Source of the DNA: Auxenochlorella pyrenoidosa
Taxonomy: Eukaryota > Chlorophyta > Trebouxiophyceae > Chlorellales > Chlorellaceae
NCBI GenBank assembly: GCA_001430745.1
Contig: KQ482042.1
Span: 116,636-163,767 of the forward strand
Length of the DNA: 47,132 nucleotides
Direction of reading: 5' to 3'
The notes below the pieces were generated by a model. It searched no databases. It was not told the DNA's origin and saw only the letters and a program-made list of their open reading frames with translations. Shown here one piece after another: positions 33,411 to 43,400 of the stretch (positions are counted from its first letter, which is position 1; the number at the start of each line of letters is the position of its first letter). The position numbers and the translations under genes are program-made.

Positions 33411-36400
33411 ATGAGGGCCGGCGAACTGCTCTGCGTGTTGGCCGCGTTTGCGGGCCTGGGCTTGGCGGCAGGTGCGCAACCCAGCAGCCAATTGGGGACC
33501 AGCATGCCTCTCACGGCTCCCCTGTGGTCGCCGATTGGCGCTGCAGCTCCAGGGTGACATCTGCTGCCGCTGCTGCGGGCCCTGCCCACCCGCCGCAGCG
33601 CCCTGCTGCCGGCCCTGTGCAGCCCTGCTCCCGCATCCTCACCCTGCATGGTCGCATGCATCAACTTTCTGGAGCCTGGGTGTTTTGTCTCATGTCTGCA
33701 GGCGGCCTGGTGGCAACCGACACATACCAGTGCAGCCCTGCCACCTGCAAGCCTCCTACTTGCCTGTGCGCGTCCAACTCCCCGCCAGGGGGGCTCACGC
33801 CCCAGGACATCCCCCAGTTCATTATCGTGAGCAGAAAGAAATGCACATGCATGCACGGCTTCAGGGGGGCTGCGCGACCTGTCACAAGAGCCGCCACAAC
33901 CGTGGGGGTGAACGGAGCCCTGGCCAGCAGTGCGCGCACGCCCGCTGACTCCAGTCGGGCCACGCGCTCACAGCGCCTCTCTCTGCCGTGGGGCCGCCAT
34001 GCACCCAACACGCCACGACTGCTGCCCCGCAGATCTCACACGACAATGCCCTGGACATGCGCCCCTATGAGCACATGCTGAAGGTCCTGGGCCAGAAGAA
34101 GCAGGCCAGCGGGTGCACCGTGTGAGTGGGGCCTGGGGGTGAAAGGCAGGAGCCTGGCAGCTCGGCCCATGCCGCACACGTGCAGTCGGGCTGCTTTGCC
34201 TGGCAGCAGGCCTGCCGGCCCGCTTGCGGCTCCGCTGCTGTCCTGTGGTGGAGTGTGAGCACCTGCGCCTCTGCAGCCAGGGCCAAGCCAGGGCTAGGCA
34301 AGTGTAGATATTGCGGCGCATTCTTGTGGTGCCGCTGGGTCGTGTGAGCGCCCAAGCATGCGGCAGACCTGCCTGGCCACGCCCGCAGCTCGCCCACATG
34401 CTGCTGCTCACCCTTTCTCGCAGGCCGGTGACCTGGTTTGCCATGCGCTACCACTCTGACTGTGAGGCGGGCCGGCAGGCGCTCGCCCGCGGTGACGAGG
34501 TGGCCATGCAGGCAAGGGGGCATGCTTGAGAGGGCCGCCCACCGTGTGCGCATAAGGATGTACCAATTGTGGTAGAGCCCTGCACAGCGGAAGCAACAGG
34601 CTGGGCAGGCAGCGTCACGAAAATCTTGCGCTGCCACGCCTGGTCGGCACTACTGCCGCCTCTCCTTTGTTGCCCCTCCCGGCCAACGGCCTCCTCCCCA
34701 GTACCTCTTTCCTGGCCCCCTGAGTGCCTCGTCGCATTCGTTGTACTGCGCCTCCCCTTCCCCCTGTCTCACTTCCCCGCCCTGCCTCCAATCTCCCCCT
34801 TCTCACTCCCCTCCCCCTGCAGGCCAACCGCTTCTTCCCCACCGACCCCTTCAACGTCACCGACCCCAACCCCAACTACGACTCCCGCGTGCCGCCCCTG
34901 ACCGGCAAGCCCTCTGTCGAGCGAGAGATCACGATGTCGCGCGAGTGAGGCCGGGCCGCTGCTGAGTGCTGTGCCGTGCAGCGCGGCAGCGCTACAGAAC
35001 GGGTGGCTTCTGTGTGCATGCATGCATGCATGCATGCTGGCTCTGTTGGGTGTTCATGTGCTGCTGGCCGCCTCCATCCGGCACCCCAGCTGCCTGGCAA
35101 CCCCTGCCGCACTTCACCTGCTGAGCTGAACGCACACATGAGCGCCCCCACCTGCGCAGGTGGTGGAACCAGCAGTGCGGCCTGCCACTGCAGGACATGG
35201 TTGGCTTCCGTGCCCAGGTAAGGGCAGGGGAAAGGAGGCTGGCTTGGTGCACGGTGCGTTCCAGCATGACAAGCCGCTGTGCTTCTTGCAGGATGCTTTT
35301 GGGCATCCGAAGCAGGGTCTGCCGCGGCGAGCGAGCCTGCCCACACGGCATGCCACCGCCGGTGCCCGCCTGAGCTGCATGCCATGGGCTCCCGCTTCTC
35401 TTTCCCAGGCTTCTAACCCTGAACCCTCCCGCTTTTTGCTGTATTTGAATAACAGGGCTACTACAACAACAAGCCCATTCGTGATGTGAGAGCTGTTCAG
35501 ACAGCGGGGTGGAGGGGCAAATCACGTCGTCGCCAGCCCGGCCGCTGAAGCGCAGCGCCGCCCGGGTACATCTTGCCCTCTGGTACTGGTCCCTGCCATG
35601 TCAGCCTGAGTGCCGTCCATGGCTCCTGGCTCAAGGGCGCTGCCCCCTGCCCCCCCCCTCACGCCGCACCGCAGGCCCTGTCCAAGAACGGCTGGCTGTA
35701 CGACAGCACTCTGATTGAGCTGTACGCCAACTGGAGCGCCACCTCGCCCTCCGCCGACCAGATGCTCTGGCCCTACACCATGGACTCTGGCATCCCCCAG
35801 GTGGGGCACTGGGGCCTCGCCCGGGTGGCTCCCGGCTGCCAGGCGCTGCACTGGGGCCAGCCAGATGCCCGGTGGCCGGGGCGCCGGGGTGCACTGCACA
35901 AAGGATGTTGGCACACCCTGGGTCATGCTGCCCCTGGTTTTCCATGCCCTGCCTGCTATGCGCGCGGCCGCGTCGCAGCAGGCAGCCAGCCCTGCACCGC
36001 TGCCACCGCTGCGCTGCCCCTGCTGCTCAGCGATTGTGCGAGCAACGCTCCGCCGCCCGCGCACACAGGTCGGCTTCAAACCCTGGCCGAGTGTTCCGGT
36101 TCCCACTTGCTGCAGGACTGCCAGTTCATGGGCGTGGATGTGGGCAAGTGCCAGCCCGGCGAGAAGCACCCGGGGCTGTGGGAGGTGCGGCGGGCCATTT
36201 TTGCTGCTGATTCGCTGCAGGCCTGGCTGCATGCTGCGGCACTGGGGTAGCTGCGCAGCCCTGGCGCACGGGCGCCGCACTCTCTGCCCGCCTCACGCTG
36301 CTCCCCCGGCCTCTCCTGGGCTCTTTCCCTCCTCCCTGCAGGTGCCGCTATACCAGCTGCAGTCGGGTGACACCCTGTATGGAGTGTCAGGTGGGGATGC

Positions 36401-38104
36401 CAGAGGCGGGAGGGTGGCCAGGGCTGCAGCCACCAACCTGGCCCAACAAGTGTGGGCAGCAGGGTAGGAGCGGCAGGGTGGGAAGTGAGCTGGCTCGCTG
36501 TCGCCGCCGCCTAGGCTTGCGACCTCCGCAAGGGCTACCTGCTTGCCGCCCTGGTCACCTGCCCCTGCAACCCCTGCTGCCCTGCAGACTATGGCAACAC
36601 GGAGTCGGGCCTGCCGGCCATCCCCGACCTCTTTGGGCTGCTCAAGGGGCAGCTGGACGGGCGCATCGCCGGCGGGCGCAGCCCCTTCCAGATCTCCACC
36701 TTCTACGAGTGGTGCGCCGCCGGGCTCCCCGCCCACACTGCATGCTCTTGTGGCCGCCGGGCTCGTCGTTTGCACTGCATCCCCCTGCGCCCCCTGTCCT
36801 CCCTGCACTGCATGCCCCTGCGCCCCCTGTTCTCTGGTGCGCGCAAGGCCTGGTGCGTGGCGGTGCCGAGGCAGGGCCGAGGCCTGTGCGCGTGCAGACC
36901 AGCCCAGCGCGCTTCCACCTCCCTTCCTTCCCGGCAGGCTGTCGGTCAAGCCCGACAGGAGCGCCTGCGCAACTGAGGAGGACCCCTTCTGCTTCCAGGT
37001 GGGCTGGGGCCTGCTGGGTGCACGGACACGCAGACATGCAGCCTTCCTGGAGGCATGCGAGCGCACAGGGTGCCCCGCCCTGGCCGCGGCCATTGCAGCG
37101 GCGCCGCCCAGTGCGCCGGCCCTCTGCCCTGCGCCACGCCCTGCAGGTGGTGCGCGAGGTGAGCGAGAACGGCAAGGCGCTCGCCCGGTTCATCGACTAC
37201 GCGGTCCAGAAGCCAGAGGTCCGGTTTGTTACCTACTCGGACCTGATCCGCTGGATGCAGGTGTGTGTGTGTGTGTGTGTGTATGGTGGTGGGAGGGGGG
37301 TTGTCAGGGAGGCGTCTGGGAAGTGCCTTTTCGAGGCCACCACGGTGTGTGCCAGCTGTTTGGGCATGCGCTTGGCCAGCGGTGTGTAAGGGCGGCAGGG
37401 CACGGCGTGGGTTCTGGGGCCATACCGTGCACCTGCCGTGCTGCATTTACGCTGCACCACCAGGTGACCTGTGTCTGAGCCGAATAGTCGCTGCGTGCTC
37501 TGCTCCTGGCCCCTGCGCTGCACAGGACCCGGTCCCCCTGTCCCAGTTCGATGCCTGGCAGCAGTGCAACGTGACGGGCGTGAAGGCTGACCTGACTGGT
37601 GCGTGCTTTGGCGAGGCTGCCGTGGCATCGAATACCTGCAGCATCGGTCGCCTGACAGCCGCGCGGCCGGCGCCGCAGAACTCAACAGCTGGGGCTGCAG
37701 CAGCTTGCGCGCCGCGTGTGCCAGCAGGCGCTGTCAGCTGCCCAGTGCGGCTGTCCAGCAGGCTGCGCGTGCCTCTCTGTCCCATCCTGCGCTCTCACTG
37801 CGCAACCCGCCTGGCCCTCTCTGCACATCCTGCAGCGGTGAACCTGCCAGACTCCGAGAAAGCCGGAGCCTTCTACCTCACCGGTGGCAGCAGCGCCGGC
37901 GGCGGCAGCCCGGCCGTCGAGCCCGGGGCAGCCCCTGCGCCGTCTGACGAGCCGGGTGATGCCCCCGGCCCGGCCGACGAGCCAGGGCCGGCCCCCTCCC
38001 CCGAGGGCGAGGGCGACAACGTGTTTGCCCCCAGCCCGGCGCCTGCTGATGCAGCCCCGGGCGCCACTCCCGCACCCATGCGCCGCCGCCTGCTGCGTGC
38101 GTGA
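33411..38104 (+). CDS. Secreted chitin-deacetylase-like protein (CE4/NodB fold), probably catalytically altered
   Basis: Fifteen exons join in phase to 485 residues: 33411-33471, 33702-33826, 34033-34121, 34424-34511, 34823-34944, 35160-35217, 35456-35485, 35675-35800, 36116-36184, 36342-36390, 36588-36711, 36938-36998, 37147-37260, 37526-37598 and 37836-38104. A signal peptide (LLCVLAAFAGLGLAAG) precedes a small Cys-rich stretch and a domain resembling animal chitin deacetylases: PQFIIISHDNALD, VTWFAMRYHSDC, REWWNQQCG, GFRAQGYY, NGWLYDSTL, MLWPYTMDSGIPQDC, HPGLWEVPLYQL and VRFVTYSDLIRWM. In active CE4 enzymes the first motif is TFDD and the second has two His; here they read SHDN and EVAMQANRFF, so metal ligands appear lost. 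The tail is a Pro/Glu/Ala/Asp-rich repeat ending MRRRLLRA, perhaps a cell-wall spacer. Intron 4 has a GC donor at 34512. Confidence 0.75.
35019..35040. repeat. GCAT microsatellite
   Basis: About five tandem catg/gcat units in the intron at 34945-35159. Confidence 0.85.
37261..37282 (+). repeat. GT microsatellite forming the donor of intron 13
   Basis: Exon 13 ends at CAG (37260) and is followed directly by about eleven GT units, so the splice donor lies inside a dinucleotide repeat. Confidence 0.9.
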
Positions 38105-38729
38105 GCACGGGCTTGTGCCGACCGAGTGCCGCGACCTCTGTTGACTGCCCTCCCTGTCCCTGCTGACGTCCCCGTATGCCCAGCACCCTGGACAAGACCT
38201 ATTGCCTGCGACCCTCCTGCCGCTCCCATTCTTCCATGATTCGTGATGCGCCTTCGCCCGGCTGCGCATTTGCAGCGGGGCTGCACTGATTTTGCCCTCA
38301 CCACTCGAGTCGACGCCGAGGCTGGAATGCCCTCACCCCAGCGAATCTTTTGCTGGATGTTTCATTGCACGTTTGTAACGTCGAGAATGCACATGGCGGC
38401 TGCATCCATCACATGCAATTATGCCTAGAAATGGTGGCAGCAGTTGTGAGCCGGGAGGCCTGACCTCGGTTTCCTCAGTGTGAGCGGCGGCAGGCAGCAG
38501 CAGCAAAGGCGGGTGCGACCGTAGTACCCTGAAGACCCTCGGGCCTTCCCAATCAATATGTGAATTGTCATAGATAAACTTGGGGCGCATGAAGTAGCAT
38601 CCAACTTGCTCAGAAGAAGAAGGGGGCTCTTATCTGTTCTCCGGCCAGGTCAGCGTGCCAACCAGCTGGGTTGGCTCCCGGCGCCTGATTCACCCACTGC
38701 CGATCGACATCAGCCAGTAGCAAGCAAAA
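38105..38729. other. Intergenic region between deacetylase-like and thylakoid-protein genes
   Basis: Holds the 3' UTR of the deacetylase-like gene, with TGTAA at 38374, and the promoter of the thylakoid-protein gene. No other gene seen. Confidence 0.5.
38374..38378 (+). terminator. Candidate TGTAA polyadenylation signal of the deacetylase-like gene
   Basis: The sequence gtttgtaacg carries the green-algal TGTAA signal 270 bases after the stop codon at 38104. Confidence 0.45.
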
Positions 38730-39891
38730 ATGGTGGCGGCAGCCGTGCAGACCGCTTTCGTGGCCGCCAAGCCGGTGCAGGCGCGGCAGTCCCGCAGCCG
38801 CGTGGTTCGCGTGGCTGCGGTGCAGCAGGGTGAGCAGGAGCCAAACCAGAGCTGCTGGTGTGGACAGGGCCCGCGATGGCGCTGGGGCCTGGTGCCTGGA
38901 GCCCTTGCATGATGCTTGGCAGGCTCTGGGGAGTGCGAGCTGCCCCGAAGATCCCACAAACGCCTGCATTGGATGATGGGTTGCCAATGTGGGCTTCAGG
39001 CCGGCCGCCGGGTGGCTGCGCCCGGTGTGCTCACTGCCTGCGGCCCGCCGCCCCAACTCGCCGTGCGCAGAGGCCGCCCCCGCGGCGCCCCTGCGCTTCC
39101 TGGCGGCCGGCCTGGCGGCAGCAGCTGTCGCCACCTGCAGCCCCGCGGAGGCCGGTGTGGTGCTGGTGCAGCCCGAGGTGAAGAACTTTGTCAAGGGCAC
39201 CACCCCCGCTGCCAAGACCCCCGAGGAGAAGAAGGCCGCGGCCCCCAAGGCCAAGAAGCAGGAGGAGGCGTCCGCCCCCGGCAGCGGCTTCGAGGCGTTC
39301 CGCCCGCTGGTGCTGCCGCTGTCGCTGCTGTTTGTGGGCGGCGCGGGCGCGGCGGCCATCAAGGCGGACCCCGAGTTTGCGTCCCGGCTGGACGAGTCGT
39401 GGGGCTCCCGCAACAGCAACGTGGTGGGTGTGGGCTACGAGACGGCGCCCGGCCTGAAGGACACCCCCTTCTTCGGTGGCGACAACACCACGGGCCCCAA
39501 GGGCGCGGCACCCAAGGTGCGTGGGGCGGCGGGGGCGTGGCAGTGGTGGCCTGGCCGCTGGGCATTCGTCGCTGCTGACTGGTTGCCAGGATGTGGGCGT
39601 CTGCAGTGGTATTGTGCTCACTGGCATGCGCAGCAGGGAGCGAGCGCTCTCCTTGTTTGGGCCTCAGAAACGCATGCGGGGAGCTTGTTTGCACAGTGAA
39701 GGTTCCATAGCATACACACCCAGTTCTGGCGGCTCACCGTCATGTCGCCGCGCTCGACAACTTCCTCTGTCCTGCAGAAGGCGGCCACCGTGAAGAAGGC
39801 CACCGGCACCGTCGCCGTGAAGAAGTCTGCCTCCACCAACGGCGCCGCCAAGAAGTCTGTCTTCAGCTCCGTGTTCGGCTCCCGCGACTGA
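38730..39891 (+). CDS. Chloroplast thylakoid membrane protein, possibly PETO-like
   Basis: Three exons, 38730-38829, 39071-39516 and 39778-39891, give 219 residues. The N-terminus is rich in Ala, Val, Ser and Arg without acids (AFVAAKPVQARQSRSRVVRV), a typical chloroplast transit peptide. A second hydrophobic stretch ending in an AEA-like site follows (FLAAGLAAAAVATCSPAEAG), as in lumen-targeted precursors. Next come a short charged Lys/Ala/Glu segment, one membrane helix (LVLPLSLLFVGGAGAAAIKA) and a soluble tail ending in Lys/Ala/Ser/Thr repeats (KKATGTVAVKKSASTNGAAK). Transit peptide, lumenal N-part, one membrane span and stromal basic tail resemble the algal cytochrome b6f-associated phosphoprotein PETO. 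That identity rests on architecture, not on a motif I can prove. The Ser/Thr-rich tail could be phosphorylated. Confidence 0.65.
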
Positions 39892-40407
39892 GCTCCCCCT
39901 TGCTCGCAGTGACAGCTTGCCGGCGCTGGCGCGGCGGGCAGGCGCCGTCATGCTCGTGCGCCGCCCACTGCGCCTGGGGGCCGCCGCAGTTTTGCGGCGA
40001 CACGGGCTGATCCCGGTACCTGCCCCCCCATCCTGAGTTGGCGGCCCCCCCATTTCGGGGCGGTGCGCGGGCTGAGCTGACCGTGCTGCCCGACGCCGCC
40101 CGCGCCCTGTACTCACAATCCCACCTCCACTCCTCGCTATTCTCCTGGCTTGCCGCTCTTGCTCTCCGCACCCACAACAGAGAAGAAAACCCCCGCCTTG
40201 CTATCCTTGGCATTCTTTCTGCTGCAATATTTTGTCCACAAGAGTTGCGTGGCGGGTGAGGGCGGACCGGCAAGACGTGCACAGCGCGGCAGCAGTGTGG
40301 AGCCGCTCCGCCTCTGATGTATCCTGCGCTGTGCCCACCAGGTTGTCTTCTTCAGCTTGACTGGAAGATCCGGCTGTATTGCGCCGTTTGACCGGCTGTC
40401 GGAGCGA
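39892..40407. other. Intergenic region between thylakoid-protein and coiled-coil genes
   Basis: Contains the 3' UTR of the thylakoid-protein gene and the upstream region of the next gene. GC-rich with short C runs near 40024 and 40046. No TGTAA, coding frame or RNA gene is apparent. Confidence 0.45.
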
Positions 40408-43400
40408 ATGGCCGCCCCGGCGGTGGACTATGACGCCCTCCGCTCCGACTGGGCAGTGTTTTTCGAGCTTCTTGGAAATGTGAGGCCGGCCATGCCATAT
40501 TCCGCTGCCACGGTAGCCGTCCGAGTGGGCGCCGTCACCCGCTGCCCGCTGTCGCTGCCCATCCTGCCTTTCCCACTGCTGCTATGCAGGACCACGGCAT
40601 CAGGCTGCGGCTCAACATGCCTGACACCCTAGTCGTCAAGCATGGCATGCCTCAAGCTTGGTTCGCCACCAACAAGGTACGCACGCATTAATGACCTGTG
40701 GCGTGGCGGCAGGAGGCACCAGCACCCGGCTGCCTGATTGTGCTGATCCATCATGCATCATCTGCCATGTGCAGGATGGATATGTTGTCCAGCGATCAGC
40801 GGGGCACTCCTCGTGGGATGATGTGCGCGTTCACCTGCTGAGCTGTGCCCTAGATGAGAACGGGCGCTACCCCCAGTTTGTGGCCGTCATGCGAGGCCCC
40901 GATGCCCTGCCAAAGCTGCTCACGCGGGCAGCCTTGGACGAACTTTGTTCTCGGCTGGACGCTGCAGCAAAGGAGTCGGAAGCCTCTGGAGGGACGGTGG
41001 AGGGTGCACCCTGCACGCTGCAGGTGGGTGGAGAGGCTGAGGAGAAATGTTTGGTTTGGTGGCCCTCGTTCTGTTGAATTGGGCAACGTCGTCTGCATCA
41101 TCCCAAAGGCCGGATGACTCGCCAGTGTTGCGCCTGCCTTGATCATGAACTGATCGCCAGAATGGTGCACAACTCTGCGGACCTTGCTTTGGTGCACCCC
41201 TTGCCCACCTGCGCCTCCATGCAGGCCTGCATTGCGCCCTTCCTGGACCTTCGCTTTGTCACCTCCTACACCAATAATGGCTCGAGCATCTCGTGCCACA
41301 CCTTCCAGCGCCGGTTCAGCCGGCGGTACCTCCCGTACCGCACCCCTGCAGCCGCAGCGCAGCAGCCTGGAATGCCTGCTGACATCAGTGCAGCCGCGGC
41401 CGCCGCGCACGAGGCCAGCCACAGCAGCAGCGCAGGGGGGCCATTGGGTCCTGCAGAGGATGCGGCAGGCAGCATCGCGCCGGCCGCCGCTGCTGAGGCC
41501 GCTGCCGACGTGCCGCTGCTTGACGATGCCGCGCTGGCAGACAGCGAGCGCAGCTTGGAGTGCACGCTGGGGCCGGTGGACCCCTCGCTCAAGATGGCCG
41601 CCAGAAAGGCAGCCCACAGCCTGGTGCAGTACGTGCAGAAGGCTCACCAGCTGACCCTGCGGGGGTTGGTCTGCGAGTTTGTGCGCGACGCGAGCGGCCA
41701 CCTGTGGTTCACCGGGCCGCTGCGTGCCAACTGGGCCTCGCTCATACCAGGTGGGGCGGGGTGGGTGCACGCACCCGCGGGAGGATTTGTGCCTGGGTGG
41801 GTGGATCGGCAGCGGGGTGGGGTCCCCAAGCGGGGTAAAATCTCAAGCCTGGGTTTGTTGGGGAGAGGAGAGAGACAGGTGGGGCTTGGGGCCCTGCACA
41901 TGGAAAAGGCTTGGAGAGAGCGTTGTACATCCGCTGCAGACAGCAAGCTGTGAAGCAGTGAGCAGTGCGCACGGAGTATGTCAATGCATGGCAGGTGGAT
42001 GTTGTGGTCAGGAGCTGTACCGCTCAGCCATGCTGCAGGCCGTGGCGGCGAGCCCTGGGCCAACGCCAACCTCACCCAGCAGCCGCGAGATGAGGAGTCG
42101 TGGCCATCCACCGCGCATGATGAGGTGGACTTGGAGGAGGGCCAGCTGCCGCTGCAGCAGCAGCCCCAGCAGCAGCCGTGTGCATGCAGCCAACAGCATG
42201 TCCAGCACGCAAGCTACTCACTTGCTGGGCAGGCGGCCGAGGGCAGCGCTGCTGCTGGCCCTGTGCCAACTGAGGCTGAGGCGATTGGTAGGCTGCTGCC
42301 ACCACCAGCAATGCCGCAGCCCAGTGAAAGGCTCCTGCAGCAGCGCGATCCGCAGCTATCGCAGCAGGGTGGGCCTCAATCACCTGGTGCTGCAGCGATT
42401 GATAGTGTGCAGCAGCAGCAGCAACAACAACAGCAGGTGGCTCAGCCCAGGGCTGCTGTGCGCCGCAGCTTGGGCCACGGCGGCGCCCACAAGGAGCGGT
42501 TGCTGACTGCCAGCCCCGGCGCCTGTGGCAGCTGGCAAACGATGCCTGGCTATGGCCACACCCCCTCCCCGAATGCTTCCGTCTCGAGCCGCGGCTGCCA
42601 CACAGGCTCCCCTCATGCTCGAGGCAGCCCCAGCCTGCTCACCTCGCACCTCACAAAGGAGCTGGAAAGCCTGCGGGACGAGGTGCTGGTGAAGGGCGAC
42701 ATGGCTGACTCCCTGGCCTGCAAGGTAGGAGGGCGCTGCAGTGTGGCCGGCCAGTCTCTACGGATCCGCACGCACGCAGACACTTTACCGACTGCGGTGA
42801 TTGGCCTGTGTTCCAGTCCTCCTGGGCAGCCGCTCGCTGTGCGTCCCTGCCTTTCTGGAGCAGTTGCCCACCCACCTCAGCTGCTGCTGCTGCTGGTGTG
42901 CAGTTCCCCATGCGCCTCAGCTGCTGCTGCCGCTCGCTCGCAGATTGAGGCGCTCGAGCATGATAAACACGTCATCACAGCCGCCTTTGAACAGGTGACC
43001 CATCATGCGTCGGGCGTCCTGCGGCCGCATCTGATGTAGCTCTTCTATAGGCAGGCAATGCTGTCCCCTCGTTATATTCCTGGTGTTTGAAAGCACGCGT
43101 TTTGCTTGTGAGCAGGTGCTGGGCGGCATGCAGGGCGACCTGCGCGAGGTGAAGGGCCGGCTGGAAGACCTGCGCCTGGAGCGGGACGGGTGAGGAAGGA
43201 GGAAGGCTGGGCTAGGCGGGACATGCTAAGGATGCCTTGCACAGGGCTTTTGGGATTTGCTGCAGCCCTGGGTGGACGGTAAGAACTTGCAGCAGTCCAG
43301 GTGCCTCTGGTGTGTCTCGAATTGTCCCTGCAAGTGGTCCGTGCAGGCTGGCCTGCCAGCTGGCGGAGGCACGGCAGCGCCTGGCGGGCGCAGAGGCGGA

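Noticed and set aside
41679..42506. 275-residue plus-strand frame over the Gln-rich region of the large unknown gene
   Set aside because: The overlapping frame (41978-43039) gives Gln-, Glu- and Ser-rich protein leading in phase into the LTKELESLRDEV coiled coil, so the Arg/Cys-rich frame is a shadow.
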